Of a stretch of 10,971 bases of DNA, positions 1-7,120 are shown piece by piece. The DNA comes from Altererythrobacter sp. (lineage in GTDB: Bacteria > Pseudomonadota > Alphaproteobacteria > Sphingomonadales > Sphingomonadaceae). The translations under genes and the position numbers were made by a program. Position 1 is the stretch's first letter, and each line of letters begins with the position of its first letter. The stretch lies in NCBI GenBank assembly GCA_023299945.1, contig JALZVZ010000279.1, positions 1-10,971 on the forward strand. Direction: 5' to 3'. Under the pieces are notes generated by a model. The model was not told the origin of the DNA, made no database searches, and saw only the letters and a program-made list of their open reading frames with translations.

Positions 1-1
1 T

Positions 2-574
2 GAGCCTGAAATGCCTGACCCTCAGGCAGAGCCGATCGCTTATCTGCGCGCGGCGATTAAGCATCGCAAGACTATCCTAATTTCTGGTGGGACCAGCACG
101 GGTAAGACGACTTTCCTCAATGCCATGCTTGGCGAAATTCCAGTCGAAGAACGCGTTGTGCTGGTCGAGGATACGCCGGAGCTGCGCTTACCCGGTGAAA
201 ACGGCGTTGGCCTTGTCGCGGTAAAGGGCGAGCTGGGCGAGGCGAAGGTTACGCCCAATGAGCTCCTACAAGCCGCCTTGCGCCTGCGCCCTGACCGCAT
301 TGTTTTGGGCGAATTGCGCGGGGAAGAAAGCGTCAGTTTCCTGCGCGCGATCAACACTGGCCACCCGGGCAGCTTCTCTACCATTCACGCTAATTCGCTG
401 CGGGGGGCGTTGGAGCAATTGTCGCTCATGGTGATGCAAACCGGCATTGGTTTGAGCCGCACCGACACCATATCCTACGCCGCCAGCGTCATCGATGTGA
501 TCGTGCAATTGGGGCGCGATGAAAATGGCAAGCGCGGCATTACGCAAATCGCTAAAACCAGCGATTTGATTTAA
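2..574 (+). CDS. virB11: VirB11-type type IV secretion ATPase, 5'-truncated by window edge
   Basis: This is the C-terminal ATPase half of a VirB11 traffic ATPase, the hexameric cytoplasmic motor of type IV secretion systems. Counting from the ATG at 11, there is a Walker A box GGTSTGKTT (residues 26-34), an Asp box EDTPEL (53-58), a Walker B-type RPDRIVLGELRG (93-104) and a His box GHPGSFSTIHAN (117-128). These match VirB11 rather than CpaF/TadA, notably the RAINTGHPGS stretch. The frame is open to the left edge and full-length VirB11 proteins are about 330-350 residues, so the ATG at 11 is internal and roughly the N-terminal 150 residues lie outside the window. The gene ends with TAA at 572-574 and converges on the transporter gene with only 3 nt between stops. 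It is probably the last gene of a vir cluster to the left. Family assignment is firm; whether the system is conjugative or an effector secretion system cannot be told. Confidence 0.93.
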   Translation, partial: EPEMPDPQAEPIAYLRAAIKHRKTILISGGTSTGKTTFLNAMLGEIPVEERVVLVEDTPELRLPGENGVGLVAVKGELGEAKVTPNELLQAALRLRPDRIVLGELRGEESVSFLRAINTGHPGSFSTIHANSLRGALEQLSLMVMQTGIGLSRTDTISYAASVIDVIVQLGRDENGKRGITQIAKTSDLI

Positions 575-577
575 GCC

Positions 578-1327
578 TTAGCTGTTCTTGGCAGCGGTAA
601 AGGGTGAGAAATTGGTGTCTGTATCAAACAGTTCCACGCCCTCTTTGCGCTTTAAGAAGCCGACCGCTGCGTAGGTGACCGGCGTCAATACCGCCTCCCA
701 CAACACCTTCAGTGCCCAATTGGTGACCATCACCAGAAGCACGTCGCTCGTGTCCCAAATGCCGAGGAATGCGACGGGGTAAAAGATTAAACTATCAACG
801 CCTTGGCCCACGAATGTTGATCCAATCGTGCGGCTCCACAATGCCTTGCCTTGCGTCCAGATTTTCATCTTTGCCATAACGAAGGAATTGACGAATTCGC
901 CCGCCCAAAAGCCAATGATGGAGGCAAGGACAATACGCGGGACAAGCCCGAAAACTTGCTCATAGGCGGACTGCCCATCCCAGCTGTCGGCAGGCGGCAT
1001 TGCGACCACCGCCCAGCTCATGAACGCCATAAAGACCATGGCGGCAAAGCCGGTCCAGATCACGCGGCGCGCGCGGGCATAGCCGTACACCTCGGTCAGA
1101 ACATCGCCGATCACATAGCTGACGGGGAAGAACAAAATGCCTGCGCCAAAGATAAATGCGCCATCGGGTGCGGGCCACCAGCCTGCTGGCCAGAACGGCG
1201 TGTCTATGGCGGAAAGTTTCGCCGCGCCGATGACATTGGACAGCAATAGCACCGCGACAAATGCGGCCATGACCAAGTCGTAATAGCGGAAATTATACGG
1301 GGTGTTTGCGGCGTCTGTCGTTTTCAT
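578..1327 (-). CDS. yhhQ: Queuosine precursor transporter, YhhQ/VUT family
   Basis: This is an inner-membrane transporter of the YhhQ (VUT) family, whose E. coli member takes up 7-deazaguanine precursors (preQ0/preQ1) for queuosine salvage. The 249-residue product has about six hydrophobic segments. It carries the family signatures LLLSNVIGAAK (27-37), FPVSYVIGDVLTEVYGY (67-83) followed by RARRVIW, and RTIGSTFVGQGVDSLIFYP (166-184). I chose the ATG at 1325-1327. An in-frame TTG at 1363 would add 12 residues (PSKGIALLGSA) that look non-coding, and an AGG sits 7 nt upstream of the ATG. It is divergent from the tRNA-Arg gene and convergent with virB11. I looked for a preQ1 riboswitch in the roughly 100-nt leader and saw none. 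The substrate is inferred from the family; a broader purine-like substrate is possible. Confidence 0.9.
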   Translation of the reverse strand: MKTTDAANTPYNFRYYDLVMAAFVAVLLLSNVIGAAKLSAIDTPFWPAGWWPAPDGAFIFGAGILFFPVSYVIGDVLTEVYGYARARRVIWTGFAAMVFMAFMSWAVVAMPPADSWDGQSAYEQVFGLVPRIVLASIIGFWAGEFVNSFVMAKMKIWTQGKALWSRTIGSTFVGQGVDSLIFYPVAFLGIWDTSDVLLVMVTNWALKVLWEAVLTPVTYAAVGFLKRKEGVELFDTDTNFSPFTAAKNS

Positions 1328-1424
1328 AGCAGAACCTAATAACGCGATTCCTTTTGACGGCAAAGCGCGCTAATGACAGGAGGCGTTGCGCAAGACGCAT
1401 GGTTTGCCTGCGCCGACTGCATGT

Positions 1425-1501
1425 GCGCCCGTAGCTCATCTGGATAGAGCGCGAGACTTCTAATCTTGAGGCAGCAGGTTCGAGTCCTGCCGGGCGCACC
1501 A
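1425..1501 (+). tRNA. tRNA-Arg (anticodon TCT)
   Basis: The full cloverleaf can be drawn by hand. The acceptor stem GCGCCCG (1425-1431) pairs with CGGGCGC (1491-1497). The D stem is GCTC/GAGC (1434-1437 with 1447-1450). The anticodon stem CGAGA/TCTTG (1452-1456 with 1464-1468, one G-T pair) encloses the loop CTTCTAA with anticodon TCT at 1459-1461. The T arm is GCAGG-TTCGAGT-CCTGC. The discriminator A (1498) is followed by an encoded CCA (1499-1501). It reads AGA (and possibly AGG) arginine codons, which are rare in GC-rich alphaproteobacteria. No copy of its 3' end is seen elsewhere in the window, so there is no evidence of an att duplication. Confidence 0.97.
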
Positions 1502-1734
1502 CAGAATTCTTATAAAATATTGAAATAAAAAGAGAATGAATAGATTTTGATATCTTGATCGACTTTTACCCCCCCCTTGGAGCTTGCGGGAAAGGTTTGA
1601 TTTTCTGATCTCAAATAATCTGTGTTTCCTGCGCAAAGCGCTGAAACGGCACGGCTAGCCGCATTGGCTGAGTGGCAAACCTTATGGCTCGAACTGAACC
1701 CAGGGTATGGCATCCTCTGCCAATCGGAGACTAG

Positions 1735-1763
1735 TTGCGGTTAGACTGACAGCACCGTATAAA
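1735..1763 (+). promoter_or_regulatory. Candidate sigma70 promoter of the polysaccharide operon
   Basis: TTGCGG (1735-1740) and TATAAA (1758-1763) are separated by exactly 17 nt, a good match to a housekeeping promoter. It would start transcription near 1770, leaving a leader of about 60 nt that contains the hairpin at 1789-1808. This is the best-spaced pair in the interval upstream of the BcsB-like gene. It is read by eye only. Confidence 0.45.
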
Positions 1764-1788
1764 CACCTAACACGTTTGTTCATGTATT

Positions 1789-1808
1789 GTGCTATTTCAA
1801 AATAGCAC
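1789..1808 (+). promoter_or_regulatory. Perfect 8-bp inverted repeat in the operon leader
   Basis: GTGCTATT (1789-1796) and AATAGCAC (1801-1808) are exact reverse complements separated by the tetraloop TCAA. The hairpin ends 7 nt before the ribosome binding site at 1816-1820. It has no T-run after it, so it is not an obvious intrinsic terminator. It could be a dyad operator for a dimeric regulator, or an RNA hairpin that protects the leader or affects ribosome access. The symmetry is directly visible; the function is inference. Confidence 0.5.
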
Positions 1809-1815
1809 CCTACGC

Positions 1816-1820
1816 AGGAG
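1816..1820 (+). promoter_or_regulatory. Ribosome binding site deciding the BcsB-like start
   Basis: AGGAG lies 9 nt before the ATG at 1830. It lies only 3 nt before the alternative in-frame TTG at 1824, which is too close. This supports ATG 1830 as the start. Confidence 0.75.
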
Positions 1821-1829
1821 ATATTGCCC

Positions 1830-3767
1830 ATGAGAAAATCACTAAAAATTGGGTTTGGACTGGGTTTTTTACTTTCTTTCAATGGACTATCTGCCCAAGA
1901 AGCGACAGGAGATAGCCAAGGCGCGGTGGGCCGAGCCTCAAATGCGCAAAGCAGTGGGCCGGCATCAGCAGCCCAAAACGTAACCCGGATCACCGATCTG
2001 GCTGAGCTGGGTTATCAAACGGGCTTGGAATTGGAGGGATTAACCGGCTCTCGCGATCTTTTTTTCGCCATGCCCTCTGCCGATCAAATTGAATCGCTCA
2101 GCCTGCGCTTACCGATAAAATCAGGCAGTGCGTTTGAAAGTCGCCGCAGTTTGCGGATCGAAGCAGGCGATCAAACGATCTATACGCGGTCGCTGCCTAC
2201 AGGGAATTTTGAAGATGTCATCGATCTGACGATTGACCCAGCCTTAGTGAAAGGTGGTTTTCTTAATTTACGCATTCGGTATTCGGGAGCTATCACCGAG
2301 GATCGCTGTGTCGATCAACGCATTGCTGGCGCATTTTTGTTGCTCGATTCAAGCAGTGCCCTAACCGCCAATTTGCGCAGTGGGGCGGTGGATCAGGTCA
2401 ACAAAATCGCCAGCGTCATGCCAGCTCGGGCAGAAATTGTTCTGCCAGCCAATGGCAGTGAAGAACAAGCCGCTGCGGCTTTGACCTTGGCTTTGGCTCA
2501 GCCCAATGCGCAGATTGTTGGGATCAGTGCTGCTGGCGGAGGTGGCAGCGCAGCTTGGGATCGGGCACGCATTTCATTTGCATCCACCTCATCACCATCG
2601 CTGAACGCGCAGTGGATTGCCGGTCAGCCAGCGCTGCAAATCGGCGGCAAAGATCCAGCCGGAGCCGCGCGATTGTTGCGCACACAATGGCGTGCTGCAT
2701 TGGGAGCGCCTAGCGCCAATGAAGCGCGTTCGAGCCGAGGCGATGCGGCTGCGCGCGAGCGCATTACACTTGCGGATTTGGGGGCCGATACTGGCGTTCA
2801 GAGCATTTCTGAACGCGGCGCTTGGAATACAGTTATTCCGGTGTCTGCTGTGCCTGCGGGTCAAAGCCTTGAAGGGGTGCGGATCGATGCATTGGTGGCC
2901 AATGATGGCGGGCAAACTCCAGCGATTATCAACGTCTTGCTCAATGGGCTTTTGCTGGGCAGTGCAGAAGCCATCCCCAGCAAACGAACGAGCCTAAATT
3001 TCGACTTTCCAGACGGCAGCATTTCTTCGCTCAATGATTTAGAAGTCAGCGTTACGCGGCAAGTCGCCGGTGGGGATTGCCGTTTCGAACCGCAAGGCTA
3101 TCCGGCGCAATTGCTGCCTTCAAGCAGTTTGAAAACAGGCAGTAGCGGTGATCCGGTTGATTTTTCTGACCTCGCATCAACTTTCAATGCAGGCTTTACC
3201 GTTGTGGTCGACAATGCCTCGCAAATTGCTTCGGTTTCAAGGCTGATCCAACCGCTCGCTAATAGTGCAGCAGAGGTCACGGTCTCCTATGGAGAGGTGC
3301 CCAGTGGCGTTCCTTATGTATATGTCTCAGACACAGCGCCTCAGGGATCAGATCCGGCGATCCGTTTCGACAAGGGCGCCGTTGAACTTGAAGATGGAGC
3401 TGGCGCAAGCGTAGTCTCCGGCGAGGCTTTAGCTGGCATGACAATCGTGCAGCTCGTTGAAGATGGCGGAGAGCCGGTCTTGTGGATCCGACCCGGTTCA
3501 AGCTTCAATCAATTGTCTAGCGCGCAATTTGATGAAATGACCCTGAGTTATGGCGATGTTGCTTTGATCGCAGACAATGCCATTGACCTTAGCTTTTCGA
3601 CCCAGCGCGACCGCTTGGTCGACATTCGCTATCCTGACAGCTTCAGCCTCTCTGATTTTATGTCTGAATATCGCCTTTGGTTTATTGGCCTTGGGTGGAT
3701 CCTTGCCAGCCTTGGTTTCATTTACATCCTGCGCAGAATCTACTCCTCAAAAAAGTCGGCTGATTAA
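1830..3767 (+). CDS. BcsB-family periplasmic subunit of a cellulose-synthase-like complex
   Basis: This 645-residue protein belongs to the BcsB family, periplasmic partners of processive beta-glycan synthases that guide the nascent chain and are anchored by one C-terminal helix. Visible features are a Sec signal peptide (about 1-23, cleavage near LSA-QE), a first carbohydrate-binding-like module (about 53-180, with EDRCVDQRIAG holding Cys160), and a second related module (about 312-437, with GGDCRFEPQGYPAQ holding Cys417). The two modules open with similar phrases, ITDLAELGYQTG and ITLADLGADTG, consistent with internal duplication. A membrane helix lies at about 614-634, followed by a short basic cytosolic tail. 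It is shorter than BcsB of E. coli (about 780) or Rhodobacter (about 725). The next gene starts 2 nt later and encodes the likely synthase. Despite the old family name, BcsB proteins do not themselves bind c-di-GMP; BcsA PilZ does. The family call is strong; the polymer made is unknown. Confidence 0.85.
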   Translation: MRKSLKIGFGLGFLLSFNGLSAQEATGDSQGAVGRASNAQSSGPASAAQNVTRITDLAELGYQTGLELEGLTGSRDLFFAMPSADQIESLSLRLPIKSGSAFESRRSLRIEAGDQTIYTRSLPTGNFEDVIDLTIDPALVKGGFLNLRIRYSGAITEDRCVDQRIAGAFLLLDSSSALTANLRSGAVDQVNKIASVMPARAEIVLPANGSEEQAAAALTLALAQPNAQIVGISAAGGGGSAAWDRARISFASTSSPSLNAQWIAGQPALQIGGKDPAGAARLLRTQWRAALGAPSANEARSSRGDAAARERITLADLGADTGVQSISERGAWNTVIPVSAVPAGQSLEGVRIDALVANDGGQTPAIINVLLNGLLLGSAEAIPSKRTSLNFDFPDGSISSLNDLEVSVTRQVAGGDCRFEPQGYPAQLLPSSSLKTGSSGDPVDFSDLASTFNAGFTVVVDNASQIASVSRLIQPLANSAAEVTVSYGEVPSGVPYVYVSDTAPQGSDPAIRFDKGAVELEDGAGASVVSGEALAGMTIVQLVEDGGEPVLWIRPGSSFNQLSSAQFDEMTLSYGDVALIADNAIDLSFSTQRDRLVDIRYPDSFSLSDFMSEYRLWFIGLGWILASLGFIYILRRIYSSKKSAD

Positions 3768-3769
3768 TT

Positions 3770-5656
3770 ATGCAGAGCCTGACGGCATCTGACCTTTGGA
3801 CAGGCGACTTCCTCGCTGAGGCGGGGCTGATTACGCTTGATCAGCTCAATGAAGCGAGCGAGCTAGCCTCGGTTTGGGGCGCAGATTTACCCGATGTTCT
3901 GATGGCACGCAAATGGGTGCAAGCGGAAGATTTTTATCAAGCCTTGGCTCAGCGGTTCGATGTTGAACTGGTTGATCTGAGCATCCATTCCCCCGATCCG
4001 GCTTTGCTCGATGAGGAAAGCGTCTTGAGCTATATGCAGGCGCTGACGATCCCAATTGCGCAGGACGGCGATGTCACCGTTCTTGCCACTGCGCGACCCG
4101 GACCAGAGGCGATGGTCTTCGCACGGCAGAATTGGGGCAAGTCGGTAAGGCTGGTTATCGCGACCAAGGCTGACATTCAAAAAGCGGTGCAAGATGCGTT
4201 TTCCGACAGGTTCTCGCACGCGGCGGTTTATGATTTGGCTGAACAAGATCCGACGATGTCCGCACAAACGGTATTTACCCCCGCGCAGATAATTATCGCA
4301 TGGGCGCTGATCACCATGCTAGCGATTGGCATGGCGGTGGATGTTGTCGGCGCATTGATTGTCGTCAATGTCTTGATGACAGGGTTTTACCTCGGGAATT
4401 TTGCTTTCAAATCTGCGCTGATTTGGGCCGGTAGCACCCATCAAAGTCGGCGCGAACAAGCGATTGAATCCGCCTCTAGATTGCTGCGCGATCAGGATTT
4501 GCCGGTTTATACTGTGCTCGTTCCAATGTTCCGCGAACCGGATGTGTTGCCGATTTTGGCCAATGCTCTGCGGCAATTGGATTACCCGACCAGCAAGCTG
4601 GACATCAAAATCGTACTCGAGGAAGGCGATGATGAAACCTACGAGGCTGCGCTTAATCTGGGTCTTGAAGGCATCTTTGAAATTATCAGAGTGCCCCCTT
4701 CTCAGCCGCAAACCAAACCAAAGGCATGCAATTATGCGCTGAAATTTGCGCGCGGTGAATATCTGGTCATCTATGATGCGGAAGATAAGCCAGAACCCGA
4801 TCAGCTTAAAAAAGTACTGGTCGCGTTCAACCGTGCGCCAGACAATGTCGCCTGTGTTCAGTGCCGGCTGAATTACTTTAACCGCGACGAAAACTGGCTG
4901 ACGCGGATGTTTACGCTGGATTATTCACTATGGTTTGACCTGATGCTACCGGGCCTTGAAAAGCTGGGCGTACCCATCCCGCTTGGCGGTACGTCCAACC
5001 ATTTCCGGATGGATGTCTTGCGTGAGCTTCATGCGTGGGATCCCTTCAACGTTACCGAAGATGCTGACCTGGGGATCAGGCTGATCCAAAAGGGATATAA
5101 GGTTCGACTGGTCGCATCGACTACGTTCGAAGAAGCCAATGTGTCGCAGCGCAATTGGATCCGGCAGCGTTCGCGCTGGATCAAGGGCTATATGCAAACC
5201 TTTTTGGTGCATACTCGCAGGCCGATCCATCTGATAAAAACCATTGGCCCGCTGGGCGTTATGGGCTTTGTCTTCTTTATCGGCGGGACCATGCTTTCCG
5301 GTCTACTCAATCCGATATTCTGGGGTATATTCATCCTCTGGCTTTTGACGATGACGACGGCCTTTGACCTCTTTTTTCCGCCGATTCTTCTCTACCTATC
5401 CCTCTTCAATCTGCTCGCGGGCAATGGGATGTTTATCTTCATCACGATGCTCGCCCCGTTCCGCCGGAACTGGTTGCAGCTGATACCCTATAGCCTGACG
5501 GTGTTCTGGTATTGGGTGCTGATATCGATCGCCTCTTGGAAAGGGGCATGGCAGCTGATCACCAAGCCTTTCTATTGGGAGAAAACGACCCACGGCCTTT
5601 CCAGCCAAACAGCCATCGAAGTGTCCAAAGCGCAAGAAGAGCAGAGCAATTTCTAG
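3770..5656 (+). CDS. Processive GT2 glycosyltransferase (CESA_like_2 type) with N-terminal GspE_N/MshEN-like domain
   Basis: This is the likely catalytic subunit, an inner-membrane glycan synthase of 628 residues. Residues 1-145 resemble the GspE_N/MshEN domain of type II secretion and MshE ATPases (FLAEAGLITLDQL at 14-26, YQALAQRFDVELVDL at 56-70). Two helices lie at about 172-213. The GT2 core spans about 246-475, with VLEEGDDE (282-289), YDAED (335-339), the VTEDADLG acceptor-site motif (428-435) and QRSRW (466-470). All classical processive-synthase elements (D, DxD-like, TED, QxxRW) are therefore present. Four or so further helices follow (about 488-590). There is no PilZ domain, unlike BcsA. 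In MshE the domain binds c-di-GMP through RLG motifs; here the matching positions read WTG (10-12) and DLP (39-41), so that activity is doubtful. Start ATG 3770 has only a weak ribosome site and sits 2 nt after the BcsB-like stop, suggesting translational coupling. The layout recalls Xanthomonas XagB-type synthases from memory. The sugar donor cannot be read from the sequence. Confidence 0.85.
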   Translation: MQSLTASDLWTGDFLAEAGLITLDQLNEASELASVWGADLPDVLMARKWVQAEDFYQALAQRFDVELVDLSIHSPDPALLDEESVLSYMQALTIPIAQDGDVTVLATARPGPEAMVFARQNWGKSVRLVIATKADIQKAVQDAFSDRFSHAAVYDLAEQDPTMSAQTVFTPAQIIIAWALITMLAIGMAVDVVGALIVVNVLMTGFYLGNFAFKSALIWAGSTHQSRREQAIESASRLLRDQDLPVYTVLVPMFREPDVLPILANALRQLDYPTSKLDIKIVLEEGDDETYEAALNLGLEGIFEIIRVPPSQPQTKPKACNYALKFARGEYLVIYDAEDKPEPDQLKKVLVAFNRAPDNVACVQCRLNYFNRDENWLTRMFTLDYSLWFDLMLPGLEKLGVPIPLGGTSNHFRMDVLRELHAWDPFNVTEDADLGIRLIQKGYKVRLVASTTFEEANVSQRNWIRQRSRWIKGYMQTFLVHTRRPIHLIKTIGPLGVMGFVFFIGGTMLSGLLNPIFWGIFILWLLTMTTAFDLFFPPILLYLSLFNLLAGNGMFIFITMLAPFRRNWLQLIPYSLTVFWYWVLISIASWKGAWQLITKPFYWEKTTHGLSSQTAIEVSKAQEEQSNF

Positions 5657-7120
5657 ATGAGCAGGATTGCGCCAGCCCACTTCGTGATAGCGTTTTGCGC
5701 TATCGTTTACTGTGCTTTTGCATTCGTTTTGGGAAGCCGAGGCTATGTTTCGGCCAGCAATATGGATCTGTTTGGGCACGCTCTTCTGGCGAATGAAGGA
5801 CTAACCCGTTTCGATGGCGTGGTCAGCACATTCCCTCCTTTGCCGCATGTGCTCACAATCGTCATCGCAAACCTCTTTCCTGGCCTTGGGGTGCTCGGCC
5901 CGACTACTATCGCAGCAATCCTAGCAGCGTTTTTGGTGGGCGCTTGGTTTAGCCAATTTTCCCGCAAGCAATTTTCTTTGCTGACAGCCTTTGCCATCAC
6001 ATGCCTGCTGGCGTTCAACCCGCTTATGCTGCGCGCCATATTCGAAGGGCCGGGATTTGTCCTGCTGCATATAGGCTTGTGGATGACCGCGCTGGGCGTG
6101 TTTGGATTGCGCCGCGGCGAGCAGGTGACAGATATCATTCTGGTTGCACTCGGTGTTGCCTTCATGACTTTCGCGCATCCGTTTGGGATTGTGATGGTCT
6201 TCTCACTATTGCCGTTTTTGGCCTTGGTTATTCCACCAGACCGCTTGCGCGACGCCCCAAGCTCAATGTTTCTGGTCATCCTATTTCCGCTTATCTTCGC
6301 AGTTTTATCCTTCTTCTACGTCAACTGGGTGTTTGCTGATGGGCCGATGTCTTTCATTGGCCGGATTAGCCGCGAGTCCGCTAGCCTTGGGCCGATTTCA
6401 GAATCCTCATTCGCCTATGCCACCGATATTCGAACATGGGCGATTGTCTTGATTGGCATTGCCGCGGTTTGCCCCATCGGTATCAGCATGTTCTTGCGCA
6501 CAAAACGGCTGGCTCCGCTGCGTTTCTCGATTGCTTGTCTGTTTGTTGGATTGCTGGCTGCGGCGATATTGGCGGCGCTTTACGGGCTTCTTCCATCCAC
6601 TTCTTTGGTTGTCAGTCTTGCGGTCACAATCTCTGCTGCATGCGTCGCAAAATGGCCTGCAGAGCACCGCGTAAGGCCAGAGCTGAAACTTATACTTGCA
6701 GGCTTCTTAGGAGGCGTGGTCGTCGCGATCGCTGATCCCACTGTTGAAACCCAGCGTTTGCGCAGCGCGATCATGGATCGCCCGGTGCCAAAGCCGGACA
6801 AGGAAATTGAGCAATTGGGTTCCTTGCTGCGGACCAAAACAGATATTCTTTTCGATGCGCATGCGGCACCGGCGGTCATCGCCGAAAGAGGCACAGCCTT
6901 TGGCGTGCTCACTCAGACAACACCGGAATTTCGTTTTGCGGCACTACGCCAACGCACAGCGGCCACCGTAATCGTTGTTCGCAACCGCAATTCCGTTTTT
7001 GGAAGCGATAGGATCGGCAGAGTGTTTCCCGATGCCTATGACAAAGGTTTTGAGGGATACACACCCATTTTTGATGGCAAGAATTGGCGAGTATACTCGC
7101 GGGAGGTTCAAACCAAATGA
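5657..7120 (+). CDS. Polytopic membrane protein, GT-C-like glycosyltransferase candidate
   Basis: This is a 487-residue integral membrane protein I do not recognise with certainty. It has roughly nine to eleven hydrophobic segments from about 8 to 360, then a soluble C-terminal domain (about 365-487) predicted outside or at the membrane face. The loop after the first helix contains SNMDLFGHALLANEG and then VVSTFPPLPHVLT. An acidic residue in the first loop followed by a Y/F-PP-L motif is typical of GT-C-fold, polyprenyl-phosphate-sugar-using glycosyltransferases and related arabinosyl/mannosyl transferases. In this operon it could add side groups to the polymer or use a lipid-linked sugar; a structural or transport role is equally possible. 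It starts immediately at the preceding stop codon (no gap) without a strong ribosome site, and its stop overlaps the next start in an ATGA, so it is clearly co-transcribed. The gene call is firm; the function is tentative. Confidence 0.8.
   Translation: MSRIAPAHFVIAFCAIVYCAFAFVLGSRGYVSASNMDLFGHALLANEGLTRFDGVVSTFPPLPHVLTIVIANLFPGLGVLGPTTIAAILAAFLVGAWFSQFSRKQFSLLTAFAITCLLAFNPLMLRAIFEGPGFVLLHIGLWMTALGVFGLRRGEQVTDIILVALGVAFMTFAHPFGIVMVFSLLPFLALVIPPDRLRDAPSSMFLVILFPLIFAVLSFFYVNWVFADGPMSFIGRISRESASLGPISESSFAYATDIRTWAIVLIGIAAVCPIGISMFLRTKRLAPLRFSIACLFVGLLAAAILAALYGLLPSTSLVVSLAVTISAACVAKWPAEHRVRPELKLILAGFLGGVVVAIADPTVETQRLRSAIMDRPVPKPDKEIEQLGSLLRTKTDILFDAHAAPAVIAERGTAFGVLTQTTPEFRFAALRQRTAATVIVVRNRNSVFGSDRIGRVFPDAYDKGFEGYTPIFDGKNWRVYSREVQTK
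7101..7106 (+). promoter_or_regulatory. Ribosome binding site deciding the REC-GGDEF start
   Basis: GGGAGG lies 10 nt before the ATG at 7117 and inside the 3' end of the previous gene. It favours ATG 7117 over an in-frame upstream codon at 7084, which would add residues read from the preceding gene's coding region. Confidence 0.7.

Larger units (their letters stand above)
1502..1829. other. Gene-free stretch between tRNA-Arg and the polysaccharide operon
   Basis: About 330 nt with no convincing gene. The first 70 nt after the tRNA are strongly AT-rich compared with the flanking genes. An uninterrupted run of eight C residues lies at 1569-1576. The right half holds the promoter candidate and hairpin listed separately. 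Short frames on both strands give no recognisable protein. I see no terminator-like hairpin plus T-run behind the tRNA, and no integrase or insertion-sequence remnant. Confidence 0.7.

Noticed and set aside
1328..1424. Possible preQ1 riboswitch ahead of the yhhQ gene
   Set aside because: The leader is short and lacks a recognisable preQ1-I core (C-rich loop and A-rich tail); no pseudoknot could be drawn.
1293..1502. Minus-strand frame beginning VRPAGLEPAAS
   Set aside because: It is the reverse complement of the tRNA-Arg 3' half, a well-known artefact of over-annotation, and it also overlaps the transporter start region.
1658..1724. tRNA-like words (GGCTGAGTGG, ATTGGC pairing with GCCAAT) downstream of tRNA-Arg
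   Set aside because: No acceptor, anticodon and T stems can be paired together and there is no TTCGA-type T loop in the right place; treated as chance or an unprovable remnant.
1682..1993. 103-residue minus-strand frame across the operon promoter and signal-peptide region
   Set aside because: No recognisable domain and no ribosome site; it overlaps the strongly supported BcsB-like start.
5743..6279. 178-residue minus-strand frame opposite the membrane protein gene
   Set aside because: Composition (Arg, Pro, Asn and Ser rich, no domain) and full overlap with a coupled operon gene mark it as a shadow frame.
7084..7116. Upstream in-frame start for the REC-GGDEF gene
   Set aside because: The added residues are a second-frame reading of the previous gene's end, and GGGAGG is correctly spaced for ATG 7117.
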